Position numbers and translations under genes: made by a program
The notes under the pieces: model-generated
Seen by the model: only the letters and a program-made list of their open reading frames with translations
Databases searched by the model: none
What the model was told of the DNA's origin: nothing
In this document: one piece after another, positions 9,351 through 19,328 of the stretch
Layout: each line of letters opens with the position of its first letter
How positions within the stretch are numbered: the stretch's first letter is position 1
Source: Hortaea werneckii
Lineage: Eukaryota > Ascomycota > Dothideomycetes > Mycosphaerellales > Teratosphaeriaceae
Reading direction: 5' to 3'
Assembly: GCA_037044905.1 (NCBI GenBank)
Contig: JBAOKB010000137.1
Location: 1-54,731 of the forward strand
Length of the DNA: 54,731 nt

Positions 9351-11312
9351 TTAGAGCCGCGCCACGATGTGTTCGTTTCTCCCATCTAGACTTGCCAGAA
9401 CCTCAGATGCCGCCCGCTCACCGCTACGGACAGCACCCTCCATGTGACCCTTCCACTCTCCCGCGGTCTCGGTCCCAGCAAAGTGTGTGTTGTACCATGG
9501 CTGCCTGAGCGCATCAGCACCAATGCTATCGATGATGCCAGGTGCAAGGGACACACTCGGACATCCCCATCCGGAGCATTCGTCCGAGCTCCAATCATAG
9601 AAATGCAGCTCTTCGAATAAGTGTCGCAGATTGGAGACGCCAAACAGCTGCTCTAGTTGCGTTAACAGCGCTTGCACACGAGATTCTTCGGACAGCAAAG
9701 ACCATGCTCTTCCAGGATCGCCCGCCATAAAGCATGTCAAAATATGTCTGCCGTCTTCAGGGCTGCTAGTATCCCTTACGACAGATGCAGGCCCAACGAA
9801 TGACTGTGCCAACCCACAAAAGCCTTTTTTGATCCAGAAGGGCGACTTGAATTGCACCATGGCCTTGGTGTAATAACCGTATTGAGTAGAAGATGACCAG
9901 GCAAGCTTTTTGGGTGGCAAAGGAGGGTCAAATGTAATGTGCTGTAGAATAGGCGATGGGACAGTGGTAATCACTTTCTTTGCCGAAAAGACTGTATCGC
10001 CAGCGTGTACGCTGACTTGTTGCCTCCCGCTTTGCAAGACTGTTTTGACCGAAGTTGAAAGCATTATGCTCCCATTTGGCAGATCAGATGCAAGGCCTCG
10101 TGCGAAAAGCTGAGTCCCTTGTCGGACACGCAAATGCTGACCACCTCCCTTGCGATCAGAGCGCAGTGCTAGAAGTCCACCTCCAGACCTGCAATAATTC
10201 AGGAAGAACAGAGCGGAGATGTCGCACGGGTCTTGTCCCAGCATTGCGCGTGTCCAGACTTTCGCCGTAGCAAGCGCAGTCGGATTTGCGCCTCTTGATG
10301 TTAGGTAGGCTTCAAATGTGAGACAGTCCAGCGACGTCGAATTTGGTTTCCACGCATCCACGGCTTGACAGTCCGCTTCCACCATGTCTCGGATTTCAAC
10401 CAGGTGTCTTCTGGTGTCCTCATCGAACTGGGTCTTCTCGTTAGCGTGGCCGCTCTCACAGGATATGAGGGATATGGTAAATGGGAATCTTACCATTGGT
10501 ATTTCGCCGTACGGAAAGGCACTGCACGCCCCTTGCATATCCTGCAGCACACAATTACCTTGCGTGTTTTGCTCGATGAGATCTGCCTGGTATCTTTTCG
10601 CCAGCGCAGTCATTCTCTTTTGGCTCACGTCGTTGATCCAAGCTGCACCCACGTCGATAACGCCTCTGCCTCCTTGTAGTTCCCGGCTCCACGTCTTTCC
10701 ACCTACCCGGTCTCGACTTTCCAAGATGATGCATGTGTACCCATTCCGCTGGAGCTCGTGTGCAGCTGCAAGCCCTGCGAGACCAGCACCCACGACGATA
10801 ACATCGCAGGATGGACCTGCGGCTGAGATAGATCGAGGCATCGGAGTAGATGGAATACTCAGGAAAGCGTCGACCTCAAACAGCCAGGATGGTTCGGCTA
10901 GTTTTGGAACTGGAACCAAGGTAATTGCTGGCCGGTGCCTGCCCAGGAAACGCATGAGTGGACGCATGTGCCTACGGTTGGACGCATCATAATTCACAAT
11001 GAACACGGAAAGTTTGGCAATGTTGCGAGTCGTTGCATTGGCCGCAATCAACACTCTCCGCAAATTGAATAGGGCCAGGTGGATTTGGGAGGCGAAGTCC
11101 GAAGGTACGCTACCGTCTTTCGCGCTTCCTACTTGGCCAGACACATGAGCATGTCGGTCGGACGCCTTTGTAATGACTGCAGGAGCGTAATAAGCTAAGG
11201 CAGTGTTTGCTAAGTCGACCGTAGACACTGTCATAATGCGAGAACCCGAGAGAGTAAAGGACGCTTGGAGAGACAGGCGCTTAGGCAGGAAAGGTTGCAT
11301 CGAGAGCAGCAT
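9351..11312 (-). CDS. RidA (YjgF)-like domain fused to FAD-dependent amine oxidase
   Basis: A single 653-residue exon. Residues about 28-152 are RidA-like (VSGQVGS, LFNLRRVLIAANA, a C-terminal RPAITLVPVP..FEVDAFL strand). From residue 169 a monoamine-oxidase-type flavoprotein begins with the FAD fold DVIVVGAGLAGLAAAHELQ and ESRDRVGGK, and ends with the family signature FAGTETAGEWKGHMEGA. The oxidase should turn an amine into an imine/aldehyde plus ammonia and hydrogen peroxide; RidA proteins hydrolyse or bind reactive imines, so the fusion is chemically sensible. The arginine that binds the substrate carboxylate in canonical RidA (in the PAR motif) is isoleucine here. ATGs at 11312, 11300 and 11234 are all possible starts. 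It shares a 462 bp divergent promoter with the ketopantoate-reductase-like gene. Substrate unknown. Confidence 0.88.
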   Translation of the reverse strand: MLLSMQPFLPKRLSLQASFTLSGSRIMTVSTVDLANTALAYYAPAVITKASDRHAHVSGQVGSAKDGSVPSDFASQIHLALFNLRRVLIAANATTRNIAKLSVFIVNYDASNRRHMRPLMRFLGRHRPAITLVPVPKLAEPSWLFEVDAFLSIPSTPMPRSISAAGPSCDVIVVGAGLAGLAAAHELQRNGYTCIILESRDRVGGKTWSRELQGGRGVIDVGAAWINDVSQKRMTALAKRYQADLIEQNTQGNCVLQDMQGACSAFPYGEIPMVRFPFTISLISCESGHANEKTQFDEDTRRHLVEIRDMVEADCQAVDAWKPNSTSLDCLTFEAYLTSRGANPTALATAKVWTRAMLGQDPCDISALFFLNYCRSGGGLLALRSDRKGGGQHLRVRQGTQLFARGLASDLPNGSIMLSTSVKTVLQSGRQQVSVHAGDTVFSAKKVITTVPSPILQHITFDPPLPPKKLAWSSSTQYGYYTKAMVQFKSPFWIKKGFCGLAQSFVGPASVVRDTSSPEDGRHILTCFMAGDPGRAWSLLSEESRVQALLTQLEQLFGVSNLRHLFEELHFYDWSSDECSGWGCPSVSLAPGIIDSIGADALRQPWYNTHFAGTETAGEWKGHMEGAVRSGERAASEVLASLDGRNEHIVARL

Positions 11313-11774
11313 ATATCCGTATTCTTGGGTTTGCTTTGCTAGTCATAGAAGGTTCGAAAGGTAGGTCTCTTTCTAGGCTGCTAATTACAGATGCCCTGTA
11401 TGTCTACATCCGGATCGTAGGCCATTACCTAATCCCTTCCGAATAGGAAAGTTATAGCGAGCTCTCTCAGACTACCTACAGTTTTGGCAATGAAGAAAGA
11501 GAAGGAAAGATCACCCCATGACCTACCTTACATATATGCCAATTTATCGGTAGCGTATTATATTTGCTCCTATTCTTTCATGTTTCGAAGAAGGAAAGTT
11601 ATTACGACGCTTGCCTGTTCGGGAGCGCCTTGCACTCCACAACATCGCCCCGTCTCCCTCAACGCCTGGACAGCGTTATTATTTAATTAAGCTTTCGTCG
11701 AAGTAGTCTTAGCTGGCCCCAGCACGTCTGTTCCAGCCGTCGACCGATATCTCATTTCATCGCCGACATCAAAC
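11313..11774. promoter_or_regulatory. Divergent promoter: amine oxidase / ketopantoate-reductase-like gene
   Basis: This is 462 bp between two start codons facing away from each other. It contains CCGGA near 11410, a CGG-type word in TTCGGGAGCG near 11619, and a TTATTATTTAATTAA tract near 11676. No specific regulator site could be assigned. Confidence 0.5.
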
Positions 11775-12877
11775 ATGTCGAAAACTAAGGTCTTGATCGT
11801 AGGCGGTGGAGGGGTCGGCACCATGGCAGCTTATGCCCTACAATCGGGTGGCGACGCCGAGGTGCACGTCGTCTTGCGCTCCAATTTTGACGCTGTAAAA
11901 TGTCATGGTTTCCATATTGATTCGCTGCAGCACGGCACCGGCATCAAAGGCTTCCGACCCCACGCCGTCTTTAACGTTATACCGCAGGTTGCCGCCGGAG
12001 AAGGAGGTCCCTACGACTACGTGATTGTCGCCACCAAGAACGTGCCAGACAATGAACCCAATGTCGTCGACCTCATCACGCCCGCCATTACGCCTGAAAG
12101 AACGGCGATCTTACTACTGCAGAACGGTCTGAACATCCAACAACCGGTTATTTCGCGATTTCCGAAGAACGTAGTCCTCTCCGGCGTCTCGATGATAGGC
12201 GCCACCGAGACGTCGCACGGCGTGGTGCGACATGACGATTCGGACGACAGCGAGATAGGCTGCTTCCCAGAATCGGCGTCGCTAGTAGGCCAAGCTGTCG
12301 CTGAAGCCAGCGCTCGGCGGCTGATTGAGCTGTACAATTCTTGCGGCAAAGTGGAATGGGTTTACGATAGAGACGTGCCTTTTACGCGCTGGCGAAAACT
12401 CCTCTACAACTCTTCATTCAATTCCGTCGCCGCTGCCACGGGCATGGATACCGCTCGCATGCGCAAGGCAGAATCTCCCATCGACGATCTAATTTTGCCA
12501 ATAATGCGAGAAATCAAGGCCGTTGCTAGAGCTGTGGGCGTCCAACTTCCTGATGGAATTGAAGAGAAGATCGTGCGTGTCGACCCTACCGATACCGCAT
12601 TCATTCCCAGCATGGGCCAGGATGCTTTGAAGGTAAGTTCTAGACTTGCATTTCGTGAGCAATGCGGCCTTACTTAGAGTCCTAACATTCGGCGCAGGGT
12701 AACCTGATGGAGATCGAAACGATTGTGGGAGAGCCTGTGAGAGAGGCCGCACGGGTAGGGGTACCAACGCCAGTCCTCGCGACATTGTACAGGGTACTCA
12801 AGATCAAGCAGCTACAAGCGAAGGAACAAAGAGGACTGTGGACGGCCGAGTTCCCACAAGGGGCACGATACAATTGA
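11775..12877 (+). CDS. Ketopantoate reductase (ApbA/PanE)-like 2-dehydropantoate 2-reductase
   Basis: Exons 11775-12632 and 12698-12877 (intron 65 bp, GTAAGT, branch CCTAAC, CAG) give 345 residues. The N-terminus is a Rossmann fold, VLIVGGGGVGTMAAYAL. It is followed by VIVATKN, LLLQNGLNI (the PanE LQNG motif), RWRKLLYNSSFN carrying the catalytic-type lysine and asparagine region, and a C-terminal helical domain ending GVPTPVLATLYRVLK. The family reduces 2-dehydropantoate to pantoate with NADPH, but fungi carry many divergent paralogues of unknown substrate. Beta-alanine plus pantoate gives pantothenate, so a link to the surrounding amine-catabolism genes is conceivable but unproven. Confidence 0.85.
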
Positions 12878-13560
12878 GATCTGCATTGACATAATCATCA
12901 TCTATCAGCCTCCGTCTCCAGCTTCTAGACGGAGCGTTTGACGCTATGACATCTCGAAATCTCCAATTCCTAAGCGAACGATGTCGGAAAGGAAGGCTGT
13001 GCCAACTGCCAAAGATGCAACAAGCCGCTCCTGATGAGCAATGCGCGATCATCTATCATCTGGAATTTCGTTTCCCATGTTGTGTTGATCTTGGGTATCA
13101 ACGACGTTCGCCCAAATTTTGACTTATTTCAAGTCTGAGCATTAATAGATCTGGTGTATTATCGTTGTCACAGATCTCATAATGTGCATGCCGAAACAAA
13201 TTAAGAAGGCCTCGATTTGTAGTGTCAAAGTCGGTGGTAGTAAAGTATTCTAGGAAGACGTCGGCCCCAAGAACGCAAACCGAAGGTCGTACTAAAAATC
13301 TCGTCTCTGTGTGTCGGAGATGCTGGGCGCCTTGATTTTCCGACCTCTCGTACGATCGCACATAGCCTTTAATGTATAGCAATAAGGTGTCTCCTAAAGT
13401 GTCACAAAATCATATATAAGTACCTAGGTAAGCTAGCCTGTTTCAATCCGCAACTCGCAATTTTTGAATATTAGAGATTACCTTGCATAATTTGGAAGGA
13501 AATTACGAATCGCGCAACCTCTACTATGTTGTAATTAACGCTAATAGGCTTGGATTAGAG
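12878..13560. other. Intergenic region grading into RIP island 2
   Basis: The sequence is of ordinary composition to about 13400, then becomes progressively AT-richer. Small frames on the minus strand (for example 13098-13382) have no recognisable motifs and are not called. Confidence 0.5.
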
Positions 13561-14860
13561 GCTTACCTAGTTACTTAGTCTTTCTTAGCCTCTTTCGCTC
13601 TGCCTCTTTCGCTCTAGTTAAAGGAGAACTATAGTATTAGAAGATAATTAACATTAGATAGTAGAGCGTATAAACCTTAAGTCGAGCGTTAAATATATAG
13701 AGAGAGATAGTTATACTTAACTAGTAATGCTTAGTACTTAGTACGCTCTAATGTTATCTATAGGCTTATTAAACACAAATAGTATTCTTAAGGTCTATAT
13801 TACTAGGAACTAGATTACGCGGCTACTAAAGTCTTAGATCGATTTATTTGTTAGCCTTTATATCTTAAAGATATAGCTAGTATTTAGTAGATTCTTTAAT
13901 ATAAATAAGATATAGCCTCTTAATATATCTTCTTAAGGTAAGTAGTATTTCTAATAAGGGTTTATTATAAGTATAGTTATAAGATAGCTAGACCTAAGCA
14001 ATTAGCTAGTAAGGACTAAAGTACTATCCTAGTAGACAATTAACTATATATAAGCAATTAGCTAGTTAATTAGTAACTAAGCAATTACTAAATAACTAAT
14101 AACTAGATAATAAGGCAATTAGATTAAAGACCTAAGTCTCTTATATATATAACTAGATATATTATATTAGTAGTTTAGATATTTAACTTCTTATTATAAT
14201 CTAACTATTAAATAAAGATCTTATAACTCTATTAAAATTAGTTATTCTATAACCTAGTTATCTTAATATATATATTCTAAAGAGCTATAAGACTATAATA
14301 CTACTTTAAAGAATTATACTTTAAAACTAGCTAACTTATATCTATAAATCTATTCTTATTTAGAGCTAATATATATATATCTAATATCTTTTAAGCTAAT
14401 AAAGATCTTAGCTATAAAATTTAGAATTTTAAAGAATATTTATATATCTATATAGGCCTTAATTTTAAAAGGTAGAGTTTATAAGAAGATAGCTTTTATA
14501 TTAATCTTTTTAGTTACTAGACTTTTAAGAAGCCTTTTCTATAGTATCCTAGACCTTTAAGAATATTATACGTAGTTAGTAGATAGTACTCTTAAAAGAA
14601 TAGAAGTTGTTTCTTATAACTTATTTAAAGATATAATAGGCTACCTTAATCTAGTTACTCTAACCTATTTTATACATAAGATAAGGTAGTCTAGAACTAC
14701 TATCTAGAGTTATTATCCTATACATTTAGCTAAAAATCTTTTAATACCCTAGATTATTAGCTAGGTAGTACTATTAAATAGGCCTATATCTTTAAGAGCT
14801 ATAAATAATATACTGTTAGTACATTACCTATCTTTAAAGGTTAAAAGGCATACGCGTTAT
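13560..14860. repeat. AT-rich RIP-mutated island 2, no intact gene
   Basis: This block has the same signature as island 1. CpA and TpG are completely absent from 14118 to 14607, a run of 490 bp. All frames are full of stops. It separates the ketopantoate-reductase-like gene from the aldehyde dehydrogenase gene, whose start lies only about 350 bp beyond the island edge. The origin of the mutated sequence cannot be told by eye. Confidence 0.85.
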
Positions 14861-15212
14861 GTAGCCAAATTTAAAGCTAGCGTACGGACTTTCATAAAAG
14901 CGGAGGTATATATGGCGAGCTTTCCGCGTTTCGAGCTCGGGCTTGCGCCTTTTTTTCGGCGCCCTGCTACAATTCTAGGAAAGCGTCGGCGAGACACGAC
15001 CTCAAGCTAGAAGCGATTTCGGCGTCATTCATTGCGACCGTCGAAACTTGAAGGCAAGCCTCCACGGGGACTGTGGAAGGAGATGCTGCGACCTCCTCCT
15101 TACGGTTGAGATATATGCCTTGTGTAGATGACATTGAGCCTCACAAGCCAACTTCAAGTCACTCTTCAGATAGCGACTCATCATCACCACCGAGAAGATA
15201 TTCGACACTGTG
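14861..15212. promoter_or_regulatory. Short promoter region of the aldehyde dehydrogenase gene
   Basis: This GC-normal sequence lies between the edge of island 2 and the ATG at 15213. It is the only unmutated DNA available as a proximal promoter. No specific element was recognised. Confidence 0.4.
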
Positions 15213-16890
15213 ATGGAGCTTTCCGCGCAATTGACCGCGCCAAACGGCGTCAAATGGTCGCAGCCTACAGGGCTCTTCATTGATAATGAATTCGTGCCCA
15301 GTCAGAATGGTGGCATATTAGCGACAATCGACCCAGCGTAAGAAACCTGACAACGAACGTTCTTTGGACCTATCTGACCCAACCGCAGGACGGAGAAGGA
15401 GATCGCTACCGTTCAATGCGCGTCCGCCAATGATGTTGACCGAGCCGTGCTTGCAGCTCACAAAGCACTCAAAGCACCTTCATGGAAGCGTCTGCCGGCA
15501 ACTGAGCGGGGGATCCTGATGACAAAGCTGGCAGAGGCAATGGAGCAGAATAGGGAGCTCCTTGCCACTGTCGACGCCTGGGACAATGGTTGGTGAAGTT
15601 CCCAGTATACTTTGTAATCTCGTGCTGATTTGGCTTGCCCGACATTAAGGCAAAACATACTCAGAGGCACTGAACTCCGACTTGGTCGAGGCGGTCTTAG
15701 CCATTAGATACTACGCCGGCTGGGCGGACAAGAATTTCGGCCAGACGATCGAGACAGCGCCAGAAAAGTTCGCCTACACGATCCGGCAGCCAGTCGGTGT
15801 TGTTGCCCAAATCATCCCATGGAACTATCCTCTGTCAATGGCGACCTGGAAGCTTGGACCGGCACTAGCATGCGGTAACACCGTCGTAATCAAAGCAGCC
15901 GAAAGCACTCCGTTGAGCATATTACTCCTGGCTCGACTGATAAAGGATGTCGGATTCCCTCCCGGCGTCGTAAATGTGCTCAACGGCTACGGTAAGGACG
16001 TCGGCGCTGCAATGGTCCAACACGAATTGGTGGACAAGGTGGCGTTCACCGGCTCTACTGCTACAGCGTCCCAGATTATGAAAATGGCTTCCGCATCGCT
16101 CAAGAACATTACGCTAGAGACGGGTGGCAAATCACCTTTGCTTGTTTTTCCCGATGCCGATATGGAACAGGCAGTGAAATGGTCGCACATGGGCATCATG
16201 TCAAATCAGGGCCAAATTTGTACAGCAACATCACGCCTTCTGGTCCACCAAGACATATACGAGGAATTTGTTCATAAGTTCATCACTACTTTGAAAGCCA
16301 CAAGCAAAGTAGGTGATCAATGGGACGACTTGACATATCAAGGGCCTCAAGTCTCGCAGGCGCAATACGACCGGATCATGCAATACATCGACATCGGACG
16401 ATCAGAGGGCGCGACCGTAGCTGCCGGTGGTGCTGTGGCTGATGCACGCACTACCAATGGCGGCAAAGGCTTCTTCGTCCAGCCCACCGTCTTCACCGGA
16501 GTTAAAGACAGCATGCGGATCTACCGGGAAGAGATTTTCGGGCCAGTAGTTGTTATCGCAAGTTTTGCCAACGAAGAGGAGGCTGTCCAGGCGGCGAACA
16601 ACACTTCATATGGTCTAGGTTCTGCGGTCTTTACAAATGATTTGAAGCGAGCCCATCGTGTCGCTGCCGACATAGAAGCCGGCATGGTATGGATCAACAG
16701 CACGCAGGACTGCGATCCACGTATTCCTTTCGGAGGTGAGTAAAACGTTACGTGTGCTTCAATGAATTTCTTCTGACACTTGTCTGCAGGAGTGAAACTC
16801 AGCGGCATCGGTCGTGAGTTGGGACAGGCCGGTCTCGAAGCATATACGCAATGTAAAGCCGTCCATGTGAATATGGGTAATGAGCTGTAA
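15213..16890 (+). CDS. Aldehyde dehydrogenase, betaine-aldehyde-dehydrogenase type
   Basis: Four exons, 15213-15337, 15389-15588, 15650-16735 and 16790-16890, join in frame across introns of 51, 61 and 54 bp to give 503 residues. ALDH landmarks occur in order: IIPWNYPL, the NAD-site segment FTGSTATA, the catalytic glutamate in LETGGKSP, the nucleophilic cysteine in NQGQICTATSR, and EEIFGPVV. The QIC-x-ATSR context resembles betaine and aminoaldehyde dehydrogenases, which oxidise omega-aminoaldehydes to amino acids with NAD. That would suit the product of the neighbouring amine oxidase (for example 3-aminopropanal to beta-alanine). No signal peptide is seen, so it is probably cytosolic or peroxisomal. 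It lies tail-to-tail with the FMN oxidase gene. Confidence 0.9.
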
Positions 16891-17346
16891 GAAGGTATTA
16901 CGCAGTTTTAGCACTACGTCGCATGCATGTAGATATGTCGTAAAGCGATTTGTGACTGTTGTAATGATTGATGCTGTACATACAGCAAATTCTCCCATAT
17001 GTCTGATCGCCGACACCCGGGATGATCTTCTCTCTTCAGCAGTGTCTTACTTGCTGTTCGCTTGGTCCTTTCTCAATTATTGACTCCTGCGTCGTCGACT
17101 TATCCGCCACTGTCGTTACGAACGCTCTTGCAGATGTATGACAGCATAAATATGGACTTGTAGCTTTGCAAATACGAACGTGCGCATACTAACATGCAAG
17201 CAAGAAGTGGTAAACGTCTTTCATTAAACGCCAAGTCTCGCTATAAATTCCAAAACCCACCAGAACTCTTTTTCACTTCGGAGGAGACCAACATCCATGC
17301 GCTAGGGAACAGCAACCTTGAAATCGACTAGAGTGCCACATTGCCA
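16891..17346. other. Tail-to-tail intergenic spacer
   Basis: This is 456 bp between the convergent aldehyde dehydrogenase and hydroxyacid oxidase stop codons. Nothing beyond expected 3' sequence was recognised. Confidence 0.5.
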
Positions 17347-18768
17347 TTATAACTTTGCAAGCCTCCCTGAATTATCCACGTAAGTCAAATGATCTGGAGT
17401 AATCTCTTTGATGTTTCGGCACCTTTTCCCGTTAACGATAACTTTTTCCAGAGGCAGACGCCATACATACCCAGCGAGACCCATGGTCAGTCTGAACTCA
17501 TGCATCAAGATCTTCAACGCTAGCTCGACACCTGCCTGCCCGTTATACTTTGAGGGAAGAAAAAAGTGTCAGTCGACTAGTAACAAACTCGCTCAGATCT
17601 CCTTCGGCAAACTTACGGCGAGACCCCAAATTGGTATACGCCCGACGAAGACATGGCATGCTCCCAAAGCTATTGCTTTGAAAATGTCGGAGCCTCGTCT
17701 GATACCGCCATCAACAGCTATGGGGATCCTGGAGCCAGCAGTCAAAGCGCACTCACGAAGGGCGTCAAGAGTCGCCGGTACTCCGTCCAGCTGTCGACCA
17801 CCGTGGTTGGAGACGACAATGCCGTCAATGCCGTGCTTGATCGCCAGCGTCACATCTTCAGGTGATAACACGCCTTTTAACCAGATCTGCAATTTAGTCT
17901 GTGAGCGCAGCCATGGGATAGCGGTGCCCCAATCTAAGGAAGGGTCTAGTGTGGCTCAGTCAGTGTGATGAAAATGTAAAAATCGCGGGGCATGAGCCGC
18001 TCACCAAATTCGTAGCTGCTGGTTTCCTGTACATGGTCGTCTGGACCTTGCATCAGTTCCGCCTTTCCGTCAGACAACAAGTTCGGCCATTCCATGCCAT
18101 CTGGCAGATGGAAGTCGTTTCGGAACTCATTCAGACGTCTTCCGAGCAAAGGAACGTCCACGGATAAGAATATTGCGGAATAGCCAGCGGCTTCCGCCCG
18201 CTCAAGAATCTGTTTCGTAGTATATCGGTCCCGCAAGACACAAAGCTGCATAGCGTACGGGTTAGAGAGGCCTTGAGCTTTCACGTTCTCAAGAGATTCC
18301 GTAGAGTAAGATGACAGGGCCATGGCAATGTTGGCGTCAGCAGCAGCCCGCGAGGTGGCAAGCTCGCCGTCTGGGTGAGCAAGACGGTGCATAGCAGAAG
18401 GGCTGAATCCGAGCGGCATTGCAGTCTGGAGATCTGTCAGCTCACCGCTATTGCAAGAAGCTAACAGAGGCTATTTGCCACTGACTTTAACTCCAAAGAG
18501 CTCACCAGAAGTGTCAATCTTTTCTACATTGACTAAAATGCGAGGCTTGATCTTGTACCGGTCAAATGCAGCTTCGTTGTCACGAAGTCTAGAGGGTTAG
18601 CAAAACACGATATGTGTGTAATCGCAAATCGACAACATACGTGATCAAATCCATCGCTCCCTCGTTGTAATAATCACGATACATTTGAGGCAACTTCCTG
18701 CTCCCATGGTCACGTAAGTCCGCTATGCTGTGGACTTGCTGGTCCCAAGTCTTCCCGCGGTTGGCCAT
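17347..18768 (-). CDS. FMN-dependent 2-hydroxyacid oxidase (glycolate/lactate oxidase family)
   Basis: Six exons on the minus strand (18768-18641, 18588-18486, 18425-18005, 17945-17617, 17547-17471, 17422-17347) join in frame to 377 residues; introns are 48-69 bp. Family landmarks: MYRDYYNEGAMD (substrate tyrosine), MPLGFSPSAMHRLAHPDGE, SVDVPLLGRR, the FMN lysine in WLKGV, the catalytic histidine and arginine in VSNHGGRQLDG, and AVDGGIRRG with VGRIPIWGLA. There is no cytochrome b5 domain, so it is an oxidase-type rather than flavocytochrome-b2-type protein. The spinach glycolate oxidase positions Trp108 and Tyr129 appear to be Tyr (LSSYSTES) and Cys (MQLCVLRDR), so the preferred substrate may be unusual. 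Divergent from the methylmalonate-semialdehyde dehydrogenase gene across 560 bp. Confidence 0.9.
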
Positions 18769-19328
18769 CTTAGGATTGGAAGAGGTGTGATTCTTCGGAT
18801 GGTTTATTGAAAGGCGTGTTCTTGGAGGACGATCACGTTACGGTAGACCTTTCGTTCGACCTTGGGTCTGAAAAGCAATAGAAATGCAAGACCCTGTCGG
18901 AGTACAGTACATGATAGGATCATTCATTCTACATCTTGGAACGATTTGTCAACTCAAGACGCTCGTCTATGCTGCTTGCAAGAACAATTAGGAAGGTGGG
19001 TGGACTGCTCGTGTTAGCTTTCCTCAAGCGGAAAATTGGGTCCATACTTTCAATCCGTCCACTGGACACCCCACATGCCTGCACATGACATCCGATAGAG
19101 CGTTGTCAGCTGTTTGGGTATCTCAGTTGCTTGCAGATTGCTTTGATATGTTTAACGCTTGCCGACACAGTCGTGCGCTGTCTGATTGGGAGAGATGAAG
19201 CATACCACAGATGATGCCTTTCGCCGACTTGGGGGAAGACAACTCGTCCCAAAAGGATTGGGTACAAGTATCCTGCCTACTGCGTCTAGCTTTCGTCTCT
19301 AGCCTATTTGCTGTTCAAGTGAGCCGAT
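18769..19328. promoter_or_regulatory. Divergent promoter: hydroxyacid oxidase / methylmalonate-semialdehyde dehydrogenase
   Basis: This 560 bp shared intergenic region contains AAGCGGAAAATTGGG with GCGGAA at 19028-19033. The same hexamer is found in the regulator/permease promoter (28885-28890, and inverted at 29115-29120). CGG-containing sites of this sort are typical of Zn2Cys6 regulators, but the match is short. Confidence 0.45.

Noticed and set aside
15029..15280. 83-codon minus-strand frame at the ALDH start
   Set aside because: Overlaps the first ALDH exon on the opposite strand and has no recognisable motif.
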